Counted from the stretch's first letter, positions 7,840 through 18,459 are shown. The stretch: 64,000 nt of DNA from Chloroflexota bacterium (GCA_004297775.1 SCUE01000037.1:62001-126000); one strand, 5' to 3'. Notes: generated by a model from the letters alone, not told the origin. A program made the numbers and translations.

Positions 7840-9720
7840 TTGCGCGACGTGCATCTCCTCACATCATTCGACGGCTCGGTCAGGGACGCCCCCGTGGTGG
7901 TGCCGCGACGCCGTCTGCTCACGGTCGGAGGAATCGCCGCGCTGGGGTTTGCCGCGCTCGGCGGCCGGTTGTTCCAAATGCAGGTGCTCGATGGATCCGA
8001 CTATCTGACACGCGCCGAGCGCAATCGGCTCGACACGACGACGATCGCGGCGCATCGCGGCCTCCTATCCGACCGACACCAGATCCCGCTGGTGCGAAAT
8101 CGTCCTGCCTACGTCGTCGGAATCGTGCCAGCCGATCTTCCTCGCCGCGGCGAGATCGTCTTCCGCCGCCTGGCGAAGCTCATCGGCGGAACGCCGCGTG
8201 ATTTCGCGGCCATGGTCGGGCGCGCCACCGATCCGAACCAGTCGATCACGGTACGCGCGACCTTCGACCCAGGCGTTGCCCAAGCCATCAACGAGCGGAT
8301 CGCCGAATTGCCGGGTGTGCGCGTCGACCTCATCAATGCGCGCGAGTATGTTGACGGTCCGGTCACGAGCCATCTGGTCGGTCACGTCGGCACAATCAGC
8401 GAAGACCAGTTCCGTGCCGCCAAAGGTGAATCGGGCCCATACAAGCCGACCGACCGTGTCGGGCAGAGTGGTCTGGAATCCGCGCTCGAACCGATCCTGC
8501 GTGGGCGGACCGGACTCCGCAAAGTCGAACGGGATGCCTCGGGTCGAGAAACCGCCACGCTCGGCATTGAGCCGGCGCGACCCGGCAAGAACGTCGGCCT
8601 CACGATCGATCTCGCCTTGCAACGGGAGGTGCATCGGCTCGTGTCGGAGCGCATCGCTCAATTCGAGCTCGCGTCAGTTGTGGTCGTCGACCCGTCGAAC
8701 GGCGACGTTCTGGCGATGTCCCACCTTCCGGCGTACGACAACGGAGCGCTGGCCGACGGCATCGCGGCCGATGACTTCGCGCGGCTGGTCAAGGATCCGA
8801 CACACCCGCTGCTGAATGGCGCGATCGGCAGCGCCTGGCCGCCCGGTTCGTGCTTCAAGATCATCACCGCGCTGGCGGCGCTCGACGCCGGAGTCGTGAA
8901 ACCGGATACGACGATCCATTGCAGCGGTGGCATCCGTTTGCCGGGTGGCGCCTGGCTGGGATGCTGGGCCGCGCACGGCCGACAAGACATGGTTAGCGCG
9001 CTCGCGAACTCCTGCGACAGCTACTTCTACCAGCTCGTCGGCGGCGAGCCAAACGGTAAATGGGATGGCGTCGGGCCGGATCGTCTCGCCGAATGGGCAC
9101 GAACCTTCGGCCTCGGTCGGCCGACCGGCGTCGAGATCCCAGGCGAGGTCGCCGGCATCGTTCCGACACCAGCCTGGAAGCGCACGACGCACAACCAGCC
9201 GTGGTACCGCGGCGACACGTACATCAGCGCGATCGGACAAGGTTTCTACACATCGACGCCGATACAGATGGCGATGGTCGCCGCCACGGTCGCCAACGGA
9301 GGCACGATCTATCGGCCACGGCTCATTCGATCGACCGAGGATGTCGAGCAGAAGACGATCGAGCAACGGCCGCCCGTGACGCTGGGCAGGCTGGCGTCGA
9401 CTCCCGCCCATATAGAGGTCGTGCGCGAGGGCGTACGGGCCGGCATGCTGATCGGAACATCGCCTTTTGGTGCGCGCTACTACGGAACGTCCTGGGACTC
9501 GAATATTCGCGACCTGCCGTTCGCTGGCAAGACCGGCACGTCTGAATACGGAGTCGCGGGTCCAGATGGCAAGTTGCCTACGCACGGATGGTTCGTCTTC
9601 TGGGCGCCGCACGACAAACCGCGTATCGCCGGATCGGTCTTCGTCAAGCGGGGCCGCGGCGCTCAGGAAGCCGGCAAGCTGGGCAGCCAGATCGTCAAGG
9701 CGTATTTCGGCATTGTGTAG
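7840..9720 (+). CDS. mrdA: Penicillin-binding protein 2, class B transpeptidase
   Basis: 626 residues from TTG 7840; GTG 7849 is an equally possible start, since neither has a clear ribosome site. After a short cytoplasmic tail a membrane anchor (LLTVGGIAALGFAALGG) leads into the PBP dimerisation domain. The transpeptidase domain has the active-site SxxK as S337-CFK (PPGSCFK), SxD/N as S391-CD, and the KTG triad at K564 (AGKTGTS). Class B enzymes of this type cross-link peptidoglycan of the lateral wall with RodA and MreB; mreB and murA lie at the right end of this window. RodA and MreC/D are not adjacent. The next gene, a D-amino-acid-transaminase homologue, fits a wall-precursor theme. Confidence 0.93.
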   Translation: MRDVHLLTSFDGSVRDAPVVVPRRRLLTVGGIAALGFAALGGRLFQMQVLDGSDYLTRAERNRLDTTTIAAHRGLLSDRHQIPLVRNRPAYVVGIVPADLPRRGEIVFRRLAKLIGGTPRDFAAMVGRATDPNQSITVRATFDPGVAQAINERIAELPGVRVDLINAREYVDGPVTSHLVGHVGTISEDQFRAAKGESGPYKPTDRVGQSGLESALEPILRGRTGLRKVERDASGRETATLGIEPARPGKNVGLTIDLALQREVHRLVSERIAQFELASVVVVDPSNGDVLAMSHLPAYDNGALADGIAADDFARLVKDPTHPLLNGAIGSAWPPGSCFKIITALAALDAGVVKPDTTIHCSGGIRLPGGAWLGCWAAHGRQDMVSALANSCDSYFYQLVGGEPNGKWDGVGPDRLAEWARTFGLGRPTGVEIPGEVAGIVPTPAWKRTTHNQPWYRGDTYISAIGQGFYTSTPIQMAMVAATVANGGTIYRPRLIRSTEDVEQKTIEQRPPVTLGRLASTPAHIEVVREGVRAGMLIGTSPFGARYYGTSWDSNIRDLPFAGKTGTSEYGVAGPDGKLPTHGWFVFWAPHDKPRIAGSVFVKRGRGAQEAGKLGSQIVKAYFGIV

Positions 9721-9768
9721 ACTCGCCCTCGCGGCCGCACGCATGATGGCCGGCGAAGGATGTGTGGA

Positions 9769-10614
9769 ATGCGAGGACCGCTCGTCTATTTGAATGGCGA
9801 ATACGTCCCCTACGACGACGCGAAGCTCGGCGTCGAGGACCGATCGGTCCAGTTCGGGGACGGCGTCTACGAAGTCGTCCGCTACTACGGCGGCCGACCG
9901 TTCAAGATGGACAGCCACATGCGTCGGCTCACCCGGTCGGCCGCCGGTATCGATCTGGCAATCCCGTCGACGAGCGAGATCGCGGGGGCTATGGATGAAC
10001 TGGTTCGACGCCAGAACATGCCCGAGGCGGCGGTGTACCTTCAGATCACCCGCGGAGAAACCGCCCGCGTCCAGGGTATTCCAAAGAACCTGAAGCCAAA
10101 CGTTATCGCGATTGCCCGGCCGGCCACGTCGGCGCGTCCCGCATCGGGGATCGCCATCGTGACACAGAGCGACGATCGCTGGGCCCGCTGCAACCTCAAG
10201 ACGACGATGCTTCTGCCGGCGATGCTGGCGCGATCCCGAGCCGAGCGACTCGGCGCGCAGGATGCGATCTTCGTGCGTGATGGCTTCGTCACCGAGGCGT
10301 CGGCCGCGAACGTGTTCATCGTGTCGAAGGGCGTCGTCTTGACTCCGCCTCTCTCGAACTACCTGCTTGCCGGGTGCACGCGCGAGGCAATCCTCGAGTT
10401 GCACGGCGCGAATGGCATCGAGTCACGCGAGCAGTTGATCACGCACGCCGACCTGCTCGACGCGGATGAAGTGTTCCTGTCGAGCACCAACGGCGAGCTT
10501 CGACCAGTCACAAAGATTGATGGACGGCCGGTCGGTACTGGTGAGGTTGGGCCGGTGTTCTCGCGGACGATTGCCTTGTTCGACGCCGCGACGCGCCAAC
10601 TCGTCGTCGTCTGA
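9769..10614 (+). CDS. Class IV PLP aminotransferase, D-alanine transaminase-like
   Basis: The track starts at 9760, but ATG 9769 has AAGGA at ideal spacing, giving 281 residues. The fold-type IV signature is clear: VYLNGEYVPYDDAKLGVEDRS near the N-terminus with FGDGVYEVVR, then the PLP-binding Lys K144 in CNLKTTMLLP, and EASAANVFIV. K144 matches the D-amino-acid aminotransferase lysine (K145 in Bacillus), and the protein lacks the longer branched-chain aminotransferase sequence, so D-alanine/D-glutamate interconversion for peptidoglycan is the best guess. Branched-chain aminotransferase or aminodeoxychorismate lyase cannot be excluded. It lies 48 bp after the PBP2 gene and ends right at a strong hairpin. 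Confidence 0.85.
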   Translation: MRGPLVYLNGEYVPYDDAKLGVEDRSVQFGDGVYEVVRYYGGRPFKMDSHMRRLTRSAAGIDLAIPSTSEIAGAMDELVRRQNMPEAAVYLQITRGETARVQGIPKNLKPNVIAIARPATSARPASGIAIVTQSDDRWARCNLKTTMLLPAMLARSRAERLGAQDAIFVRDGFVTEASAANVFIVSKGVVLTPPLSNYLLAGCTREAILELHGANGIESREQLITHADLLDADEVFLSSTNGELRPVTKIDGRPVGTGEVGPVFSRTIALFDAATRQLVVV

Positions 10615-10653
10615 AGGACCGCTGCCCGGCGTACCGCCCCGGGCAGCGGTCCT
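10615..10653 (+). terminator. Hairpin terminator after the aminotransferase gene
   Basis: A perfect 15-bp stem (AGGACCGCTGCCCGG with its complement) and 9-nt loop begin at the stop codon. It is followed by an A-rich stretch rather than a U-tract, and it insulates groES. Confidence 0.72.
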
Positions 10654-10735
10654 AAGAAAGAACAAACTCCGCTCATACAAGCGTCTTACAAGCCGTACCT
10701 AAACTCCTTGCTCATAACCGCGCTGAGGAGACAGT

Positions 10736-11062
10736 ATGGCCACAGCTAGCAAGTCATCCGCCAAGGGCGGCACGAAGGTTCAGCCTCTGGCTGACCGCGT
10801 CGTCATCCGGGCAAACGAGCGAGAGGAAGTCACGCTCAGTGGCATCGTCCTGCCCGACACCGCCAAGGAGAAGCCGCAGGAAGGCACGATCATCGCCGTG
10901 GGTCCGGGTCGCCTGAACGACAAGGGCGAGCGCGTCAAGCCCGAGGTCAAGGTCGGCGACGTCGTCCTGTACGCGAAGTACTCCGGCACCGAAATCAAGA
11001 TTGGCGGCGAAGAGCTGCTTATCTTGCGGGAGACGGACGTTCTCGCGGTCGTCAACAGCTAA
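10736..11062 (+). CDS. groS: Co-chaperonin GroES
   Basis: 108 residues with a short N-terminal extension ([13 protein letters not shown]) before the canonical [33 protein letters not shown] mobile-loop region and the [12 protein letters not shown] roof segment. It forms the heptameric lid of GroEL. ATG 10736 has GAGGAG upstream. The gene is followed after 15 bp by groEL, the standard order. A weak -10-like TAAACT lies at 10700-10705. I find no CIRCE inverted repeat (TTAGCACTC-N9-GAGTGCTAA) in the upstream region, so HrcA control is not supported here. Confidence 0.97.
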   Translation: MATASKSSAKGGTKVQPLADRVVIRANEREEVTLSGIVLPDTAKEKPQEGTIIAVGPGRLNDKGERVKPEVKVGDVVLYAKYSGTEIKIGGEELLILRETDVLAVVNS

Positions 11063-12706
<1,644 letters not shown>

Positions 12707-12721
12707 GCGATCTGACTCCGC

Positions 12722-12763
12722 GAAGGGCGGAGTGGCGGTCGAGAGATCGCCGCTCCGCCCTTC
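12722..12763 (+). terminator. Hairpin terminator after groEL
   Basis: A 16-bp stem (GAAGGGCGGAGTGGCG with a near-perfect complement, one G-U pair) with a 10-nt loop starts 16 bp after the groEL stop. TCTC follows it, with no U-tract. It may serve both strands because the next gene is convergent. Confidence 0.7.
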
Positions 12764-12860
12764 TCTCACGTCCGTTCGCAAGACAGCTCGATCGATCGTT
12801 TCGCCACGCCGACGCTCGTCACGGCACCACCGCGCGCCCAACAGGCGGACGATCCGCCCC

Positions 12861-14123
12861 CTACAGGGCGCGCCGATACATGCGCCAGACCCGCGTGCGC
12901 GGTATGCCGGCGATGGCGAACGGCGCCAGCATCGCCTTGTTGTCTTCCAGGATCCAGGACGCGGTCAGCCAGCGGAATTCGGCCCGCCGAGCATTCATGA
13001 GTGTGCTGTAGACGAGCGCCGGCCCGATGCGGAGCATCTCGCGACGCGTGGTCGCTCCCCTACGGCCAACCGTCGGTACGATCCCAAGCGCGATGACCCG
13101 CGCAGTGTCGATTGAGCGCGATTGCCAAGCATGGCCGCGCGGCCACAGTCGGCGCACCAGTGGAATGTTGTCGAACGTGAACGCGGCGCCGATCTTGCTC
13201 AGCCGACCATCCATCGCCGCGAACACCTGGTTGTAGTCGGGAAGAGCCAGCGAAATGCCAACCGGCTCGCCTTCGAGTTCGGCGATGAGGACCAAGGCCG
13301 GGTCGATCAACGGCTTGAGTTGTTCCCCCATGTAGGCGAGTTCGTCGCGGCTCATCGGCGAGAACCCCCAGTTCTCGGCCAGCGACCGGTTGATCATCTC
13401 GTTGACGCGCGTGATCTCGTCGTCGAAATCGTCGACATCCATCGGCCGGATGCGAAGTCCGGTTGAACGAACCGTCTTGGCGATCGTGGCTTCGAATCGC
13501 TCGATGACGCGCGCGACCTCGGGCGAATCGAGGTCGCAATCGAAACCGAACATGCGGCGCTCGACCGTTAGTCCCCACGCCAGATAGTGATCGTGGTAGC
13601 GCGGCGGGCTGTACGCCTCAAGGAAGCGCGTCGGCGAATACGGCACAGTCTCTTCGTCGAGTGCCCGCGCGCCATAGTAGTAGTTGTGGGACGGACTGGC
13701 CGGCCCGACCATCTCGACCATCCCACGCGCGCGCAGCCATTCCGAGGCCACGTCCAGCAGCGCATCCGCAACCACATGATCTTCGATCGCTTCGTAGAAG
13801 CCGAAGAACCCGGTGCGTCCGGCCGTTTCCGATCGCGAACGTTCGAACGCGTTGTGGTGGTGACTGACGATCGCGGCAACTCGCCCAACGACCTGGCCAC
13901 CCCGCCTGGCCAGGAACAACTCGGCCTCGGCGTCGCGATAGAACGGGTGCCGATCGCGATCGAAGAGATCGAACTGCTCGATGTCGAGCAAAGGTGGCCG
14001 TTCGCCATCCGCTGGCAACCAGTCCGCGCACCCGGTGAAGGCCTCGATCTCATTCTGCCGCTGCCACGGCAGCCGCGGGAGGCGCAGTCGCTGACCGCGC
14101 GGCACCATCGTCACGTCAATCAC
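12861..14123 (-). CDS. GNAT-superfamily N-acetyltransferase-like protein (YghO-type)
   Basis: The track ORF (471 residues) has an unlikely Arg/Pro-rich head. GTG 14123 begins the protein-like sequence and gives 420 residues. It shows the pattern of the large YghO-like GNAT group: HPFYRDAEAELFLARRGGQVVGRVAAI, FFGFYEAIED, GPASPSHNYYYGA, and a second GNAT-like half with LVLIAELEGEPVGISLALPDYNQ. Members have been annotated only as hypothetical acetyltransferases, so the substrate is unknown. It is convergent with groEL and divergent from the small gene at 14186. No clear Shine-Dalgarno precedes the start, so the exact N-terminus is uncertain. Confidence 0.75.
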   Translation of the reverse strand: MIDVTMVPRGQRLRLPRLPWQRQNEIEAFTGCADWLPADGERPPLLDIEQFDLFDRDRHPFYRDAEAELFLARRGGQVVGRVAAIVSHHHNAFERSRSETAGRTGFFGFYEAIEDHVVADALLDVASEWLRARGMVEMVGPASPSHNYYYGARALDEETVPYSPTRFLEAYSPPRYHDHYLAWGLTVERRMFGFDCDLDSPEVARVIERFEATIAKTVRSTGLRIRPMDVDDFDDEITRVNEMINRSLAENWGFSPMSRDELAYMGEQLKPLIDPALVLIAELEGEPVGISLALPDYNQVFAAMDGRLSKIGAAFTFDNIPLVRRLWPRGHAWQSRSIDTARVIALGIVPTVGRRGATTRREMLRIGPALVYSTLMNARRAEFRWLTASWILEDNKAMLAPFAIAGIPRTRVWRMYRRAL

Positions 14124-14185
14124 GCGTTGACACCGGCGCCGGGCGACGGATAGGATTATTCGAACATCTGTTCTCGGAGTACCAA

Positions 14186-14395
14186 GTGCCGGACGTTGCG
14201 CGAGGAATGGGATTCCCCTCCCGGTCCATCGATGCTCTCTTGCAGAGCGCGGCGGAGTGGACTCCGCGGGAGGCAACGAGCTTCCTGCTTGCCTTCGATC
14301 GGCGATTCCGCGCCGAGACGGGCGGAGCGGCCACCCACGTCGAAAAGATCATCCTGACCAGTCTCCTGCGCGAGCGGGCACGCCTCGATTCGTAG
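14186..14395 (+). CDS. Small protein of unknown function (69 aa)
   Basis: GTG 14186 has GGAG with a 6-nt spacer, and a -10-like TAGGAT lies about 30 bp upstream (14151-14156), so this short gene has its own signals. The product is soluble and helical in character (SIDALLQSAAEWTPREATSFLL, then EKIILTSLLRERARL). I do not recognise a family. Its last 47 bases overlap the convergent end of the HAD phosphatase gene, which is unusual but possible. It is divergent from the acetyltransferase gene, 62 bp apart. Confidence 0.5.
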   Translation: MPDVARGMGFPSRSIDALLQSAAEWTPREATSFLLAFDRRFRAETGGAATHVEKIILTSLLRERARLDS

Positions 14396-15239
14396 TCGCG
14401 AGGGCGAACCGCTCGATCGCGATTGCGGCGCCGTCCTCATCGACAGTCGGAGCCACCCAGTCCGCGAGTGCGCGCACGTCGTCCGGCGCGTTCCCCATCG
14501 CGACACCGATTCCCGCGAATGCCAGCAGATCGACGTCGTTGTAGTTGTCGCCGATTGCCAGGACGTGCGACGGCGCAACGCCGAATCGTTTCGCCAGAAT
14601 CGCCGCGGCGATGCCCTTGGATGCACGTGGCGACAGGACTTCGAGGAATCGCGCGTCCGGAATCGCGGTCGACATCGACGTGACAGCCGTCCAGGGACCG
14701 CGTGACAGGTCACTCAGAAGCGGCGCGATACGGTCGTTGTCGTCCGCAACCGCCAACTGAATCGGGTCCTCCACGATCGCGGACGCCACGTCGTCGACCC
14801 GGTCGAAGTGCGTCTTGGTCGCCAGGTAGCGACGTGTGTACGCGGAGTCGCGCGAAGTGTGACCGGTGACGATGCCGCCGCCGCGAAAGAGGTTTTCGTA
14901 AACCATCGGCTGACACCCGTGCCGCTCGATAATGGTCACGGCGCGTCGGGCGGCCGCGCTCGCCAGGTGGTGGTGAAAGTGGATCTCGCCGTCCCGAATC
15001 GTCAGGGCCAGCGCGCCATTGTGCAATATCAGAGGAACGTTCGTGAGGTCCAGCATCTCCGCAATCGCCTGCGTCGTCGCAAGCGACCGACCAGTCGCGA
15101 GCGTCACGGTCAGGCCGCGCAACCGCGCCAACGTGATCGCGGATCGGGTACGCGCCGAAACGTCGCGATCGCGGCCCAGGATCGTACCGTCGATATCGAG
15201 AATGATGAGACCGGGAATCGTCGTGCCAGGAACGATCAG
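14349..15239 (-). CDS. Cof-type HAD-IIB phosphatase with an apparent CTG start
   Basis: The track starts at TTG 15131, which would remove the catalytic nucleophile. Reading upstream in frame gives LIILDIDGTILGRD, the HAD motif I with its two Asp residues, so the gene must start earlier. The frame is open back to a TAA about 60 bases upstream of 15239 and contains no ATG, GTG or TTG there. CTG 15239, preceded by GAGGGGG at 5 nt, is the best start (296 residues). Other motifs: ATGRS (motif II region), SPRASKG (Lys) and GDNYNDVDLL (motif IV), with a Cof-type cap between. Relatives dephosphorylate sugar phosphates, FMN precursors or similar small metabolites. ATT or ATC starts are alternatives. 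Confidence 0.8.
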   Translation of the reverse strand: MIVPGTTIPGLIILDIDGTILGRDRDVSARTRSAITLARLRGLTVTLATGRSLATTQAIAEMLDLTNVPLILHNGALALTIRDGEIHFHHHLASAAARRAVTIIERHGCQPMVYENLFRGGGIVTGHTSRDSAYTRRYLATKTHFDRVDDVASAIVEDPIQLAVADDNDRIAPLLSDLSRGPWTAVTSMSTAIPDARFLEVLSPRASKGIAAAILAKRFGVAPSHVLAIGDNYNDVDLLAFAGIGVAMGNAPDDVRALADWVAPTVDEDGAAIAIERFALATTNRGVPARAGDWSG

Positions 15240-15376
15240 AATGACCCCCTCGGACGCACATCGACCGCGGATCTCTTATGTCGCATGTTCACGAGTCTTT
15301 AAGGGGCCATTAGAACCGCGCTAAAGGTTTCCCTCATGGGCGCGCTCGCGGCGCGCCGGGATAATCCGCCCGCTTC

Positions 15377-15694
15377 ATGAAGAGAGACGATAGCGCTGAA
15401 CGCGCTGAACGCGGTGAGCTGATTGACATGTCGGGCCGCCGACTGCGCGAACCCGTCTTCCCTCGTCTGACCCGTCAGACGCCGATCCAACGGGTGTTTC
15501 TGAAACGGCTTCAGCGACTCGTGCTCCTGAACCGCTACGGACAACGCCACCTCGCGTTCTCCGAACAGGAGAACCTCCTGCTGAAGAAGGCGATTTATTC
15601 GGTATTCCAGGATTCCGCTGACCTCGGCGTTCAACGGGAGGCCCGCGCAATACTGGACGCTCAGGCGCTTACGACAGACCGTAGTGACGATTGA
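15377..15694 (+). CDS. Protein of unknown function (105 aa)
   Basis: Codon use matches neighbouring genes and the sequence is protein-like: a charged head, then TRQTPIQRVFLKRLQRLVLLNRYGQRHLAFSEQENLLLKKAIYSVFQD and a short acidic tail. No signal peptide or membrane segment is visible and I recognise no family. ATG 15428 (in IDMSGRRL) with an upstream GGTGAG is an alternative start, giving an 88-residue protein. The 3' end overlaps the convergent Gfo/Idh gene by 26 bases. Confidence 0.6.
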   Translation: MKRDDSAERAERGELIDMSGRRLREPVFPRLTRQTPIQRVFLKRLQRLVLLNRYGQRHLAFSEQENLLLKKAIYSVFQDSADLGVQREARAILDAQALTTDRSDD

Positions 15695-16931
15695 TATCGC
15701 GCTGGTAAGCGTCGGCCTTACCGCTGAGGACGTCGTCGAGCGTGACCGGATGGCCGACCGCGGCTGATTCGCAGATTGCGAAGCTCGCGGCGAGGTCGCG
15801 TACGCCCTCCTCGCCACTGGTCTCCGGATCGCGCCCTTGCTCGATCCCGGTGAAGAAATCGTAATAACCAAGAGCAAACGCGTCGCGCAAGCCAAGCGGG
15901 AAGTAATTCGCCTTCACCTCGGCCGAGGCGCGCTGATTGAAGAGCGCCTTCACCGAGTGCGTCATTCCTCCGTCAAGCACGAGTTTGTCGCCCTTCAGCA
16001 CGCCCTTCGACCCGTACAGAACCATACCGTCGGCGAGATTCGTCATCTCGCCGTGCCCGGCCCAGGTAAACGACATCTGGCCGATCGCGCCACTCTCGAA
16101 CTGCATTGAAGCGAAAAACGCGTCGTCGACGTCGCAGTCAACCTCTTGGATGACCCGGCCGGAGGCATCGCGCGTATACCGCTTCTGCTCGAAGGTCCGC
16201 GTGATGGCGCTGATGTCCTTGATTTCTCCGACCAGATACCGCAGGCGGTCGAACCAGTGGACGCCGATGTCCAGGGAAGATCCGGCGCCGCCGATCAATT
16301 TCTGATGGCGCCACGGCGTCTCGGCGACGATCTTGTCGGGCGACCATTCCAGAGTCCCGATGTCCCAATAGGCCACCATTTGAATGGTTCCGAGATATCC
16401 CTCGTCGATCAACCACCGCGCCACGCGCGTCCCTTCACCGTATCGAACGTTCTCGACCACGCCCAGCTGTAGCCGCCGCTTTCGGGCCTCATCGACCATC
16501 AATTGGCCGGCCTTGACGCTGATCGAAAACGGCTTCTGGACGATGCAGTGCTTCCCAACCCGCAATCCGGCCAGCGCGTGCGTGTGGTGAACGTGGAGCG
16601 TCGCCGGAATATCGAGCACGTCGACGTTGCCGTCGGCCAGCATCTCCTCGACCGACGCGTAGACCTTCGCCTCGACGTCGTCCTGGAAATCCGAGACATA
16701 GATGTGCGGCGCACTCAGCGGATCGTTCATGTTCTTGCTGACCGGCACGCGCGGCGTCGGTCCTTCGCCACGCTTGCGAAACATTTCGGCGTCGGCGGGA
16801 TTGCGCGACATGAGCCCGGTGATGCGGAAGTTCGAGTACCCGGCTTCCTTCATCAGTTGATAGCCGCGCAGGTGCGCGTTCAGGATGCGACCGCATCCCA
16901 CGATTCCTACGCGAAATGGTCGATTCGCCAC
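15669..16931 (-). CDS. Gfo/Idh/MocA-family oxidoreductase
   Basis: 420 residues from GTG 16931. The N-terminal Rossmann domain opens with FRVGIVGCGRI and binds NAD(P). The usual EKP signature at the active site reads QKP (CIVQKPFSIS), a known variation that keeps the Lys. The C-terminal alpha/beta domain has GVHWFDRLRYLVGEI with the conserved His/Asp region. Family members oxidise sugars, inositols or related polyols, or process their derivatives. The stop codon of the SDR gene at 16947 is embedded in this gene's ribosome site (TAGGAGGA), so the two dehydrogenases are surely co-transcribed and may act in one sugar-oxidation pathway. The substrate is not determinable. Confidence 0.9.
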   Translation of the reverse strand: MANRPFRVGIVGCGRILNAHLRGYQLMKEAGYSNFRITGLMSRNPADAEMFRKRGEGPTPRVPVSKNMNDPLSAPHIYVSDFQDDVEAKVYASVEEMLADGNVDVLDIPATLHVHHTHALAGLRVGKHCIVQKPFSISVKAGQLMVDEARKRRLQLGVVENVRYGEGTRVARWLIDEGYLGTIQMVAYWDIGTLEWSPDKIVAETPWRHQKLIGGAGSSLDIGVHWFDRLRYLVGEIKDISAITRTFEQKRYTRDASGRVIQEVDCDVDDAFFASMQFESGAIGQMSFTWAGHGEMTNLADGMVLYGSKGVLKGDKLVLDGGMTHSVKALFNQRASAEVKANYFPLGLRDAFALGYYDFFTGIEQGRDPETSGEEGVRDLAASFAICESAAVGHPVTLDDVLSGKADAYQRDINRHYGLS

Positions 16932-16946
16932 GTCTGTTATGTCCTC

Positions 16947-17735
16947 CTAGATTTCCGAGATCGGCGCCAGCAGATAGCCGCCTTCGATGAACAGCGTCTG
17001 ACCGGTTACATAGCGGCTGTCGTCAGACACGAAATACAGGACACCGTTCGCGATGTCATCCGGCACGCCGCGTCCGAGCGGAATCTCGACCTCGGCGCGC
17101 TGGTTGTAGACGTCGTATCGCTCGCCCCGTTCGCCGGGAAACGCGCGAATGTCGATGAATCCGGGCGCGATGCAATTCACGCGGATGCGCGACGCGGCCA
17201 ACTCCCGCGCCTGACTGCGCGTCAGGCGACTGACCGCCGCCTTCATCGAGCCATAGATCGAATCCGCGGGCCAGGCACGAGCCTGATGGACCGACGAAAT
17301 ATTGACGATTGCGCCGCCGTCGCCCTGCGCGATCATCTGCTTCGCCGCGAACTGACCTCCCAGATAGCAGGCCTGGTACGGCAGTAGAAACTCCTGGTGC
17401 AGCATGTCGGACGTGACGTCGAGGTACGCGCCTGTGCGCCCACGATCGCGCCGCCCAGCGTTGGCGTTGTTGACGTATACGTCGAGGCGTCCGAACTTCG
17501 CGACGCATGCCGCGAACAGACCTTCGATTTGTGCGGGATCGCCGATGTCGGCGCGATGCGCATCGGCGAGTCCGCCGAGGTCGCGGATGCGCTTCAGTGT
17601 TTCCTGCGCGCCTTCGGCCGTGTTGTTGAAATTGACGAAGACGCGTGCGCCAGCGCCCGCCAGCGCGACTGCCGTGGCCTGACCGATGCCCCGCGACGCG
17701 CCCGTTACGAGAGCGACTTTCCCCTGAAGCTTCAT
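16947..17735 (-). CDS. SDR-family oxidoreductase
   Basis: The track ORF begins at 17858, but MKLQGKVALVTGASRGIG starts at ATG 17735, and a TATGAT -10 box ends 7 nt upstream, so a leaderless start there is likely (262 residues). Classical SDR motifs are present: TGASRGIG for NAD(P), an NNA-type segment (YVNNANAG), the catalytic Ser in NISSVHQ and Tyr/Lys in YGSMK. The C-terminus GYLLAPISEI is hydrophobic. It leads an operon with the Gfo/Idh gene and is divergent from the DUF218 gene 55 bp away. The substrate is probably a sugar, polyol or ketoacyl compound; this is inference from the family. Confidence 0.9.
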   Translation of the reverse strand: MKLQGKVALVTGASRGIGQATAVALAGAGARVFVNFNNTAEGAQETLKRIRDLGGLADAHRADIGDPAQIEGLFAACVAKFGRLDVYVNNANAGRRDRGRTGAYLDVTSDMLHQEFLLPYQACYLGGQFAAKQMIAQGDGGAIVNISSVHQARAWPADSIYGSMKAAVSRLTRSQARELAASRIRVNCIAPGFIDIRAFPGERGERYDVYNQRAEVEIPLGRGVPDDIANGVLYFVSDDSRYVTGQTLFIEGGYLLAPISEI

Positions 17736-17742
17736 GGCGCGC

Positions 17743-17748
17743 ATCATA
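17743..17748 (-). promoter_or_regulatory. -10 box of the SDR gene (leaderless)
   Basis: TATGAT ends 7 nt before ATG 17735, so transcription would begin at or next to the start codon. Confidence 0.5.
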
Positions 17749-17790
17749 GCTAGTTGACAGGCCTCGTCGCGCCGTCTCATAGTCGCCGCC

Positions 17791-18441
17791 GTGCGCCCCC
17801 CAGTCGCGGTCGGGCTTGCGCTATCGCTTGCGCTCGTCGGCACCACCTTCATGTCCAACTGGGCCGATCGTGATTTCCTCTTTTCCCGGCCAGGCGTGGC
17901 CGCGCGGGGTATCGTCGATCGCGTCGTGAGCCTGCCGATTTCTCACATCAGGCCGGCAAACGCGATCGCCGTCCACGGCGGCGGCGATGAAGCGGCGACG
18001 CGTGAACGCGTCGCGTGGCGACTCTATGAGGCGGGAATCGCCAACGTCATCGTCGCTCTTGGAGGTCGCCTGCCTCCCGGCGATCCGGACATGACCTACG
18101 CCAACGCCGTGGCTCGCCGTCTACTGGCCATCGGGACGCCGCGGGACGCGATCGCGATGAGTGAATCGGGGTCAAGCACGAGCGGCGAGCTACGCGCACT
18201 CCGAGACCTGGCTCGCGCGAACGGCTGGCGCTCAGTTGTGCTCGTCACCAGTCCGCGTCACGCGCGGCGCGTCGACATCGTGGCCGACCGAGTGTTGCGA
18301 TCAGGCGGCATCGACTTCACCGTTGCCTTCGAAGCCGCCGCCGCCGGGACAAGCGGAGCCACGACGACTCGCAATGACTCGGAGTCGATCGGCGAACTCG
18401 CGAAGCTCGCGATCGCAATCGCGCTCGAGACGGCCGATTGA
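17791..18441 (+). CDS. DUF218/YdcF-like membrane-anchored protein
   Basis: 216 residues. An N-terminal signal-anchor (VAVGLALSLALVGTTF) is followed by a DUF218 domain with AIAVHGGGDEAATRERVAWRLYEAGIANVIVALGGR, a SxT-type turn (GSSTSGELRALRDLAR) and SVVLVTSPRHARR. E. coli relatives SanA and YdcF/ElyC act in envelope biogenesis; YdcF binds SAM in vitro. A role outside or at the membrane is therefore likely. GTG 17791 lies 7 nt after CATAGT, a possible -10 box, matching the leaderless pattern seen elsewhere. It is divergent from the SDR gene and convergent with the rhodanese gene. Confidence 0.8.
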   Translation: MRPPVAVGLALSLALVGTTFMSNWADRDFLFSRPGVAARGIVDRVVSLPISHIRPANAIAVHGGGDEAATRERVAWRLYEAGIANVIVALGGRLPPGDPDMTYANAVARRLLAIGTPRDAIAMSESGSSTSGELRALRDLARANGWRSVVLVTSPRHARRVDIVADRVLRSGGIDFTVAFEAAAAGTSGATTTRNDSESIGELAKLAIAIALETAD

Positions 18442-18459
18442 CCGAGCCTTCCCTCGGCG

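Noticed and set aside
8674-10404. 576-aa minus-strand ORF opposite PBP2 and the aminotransferase
   Set aside because: It mirrors two clear genes and has Arg/Asp-rich low-complexity composition, typical of antisense frames in GC-rich DNA.
10654-10735. CIRCE element before groES
   Set aside because: Looked for TTAGCACTC-N9-GAGTGCTAA and found nothing similar.
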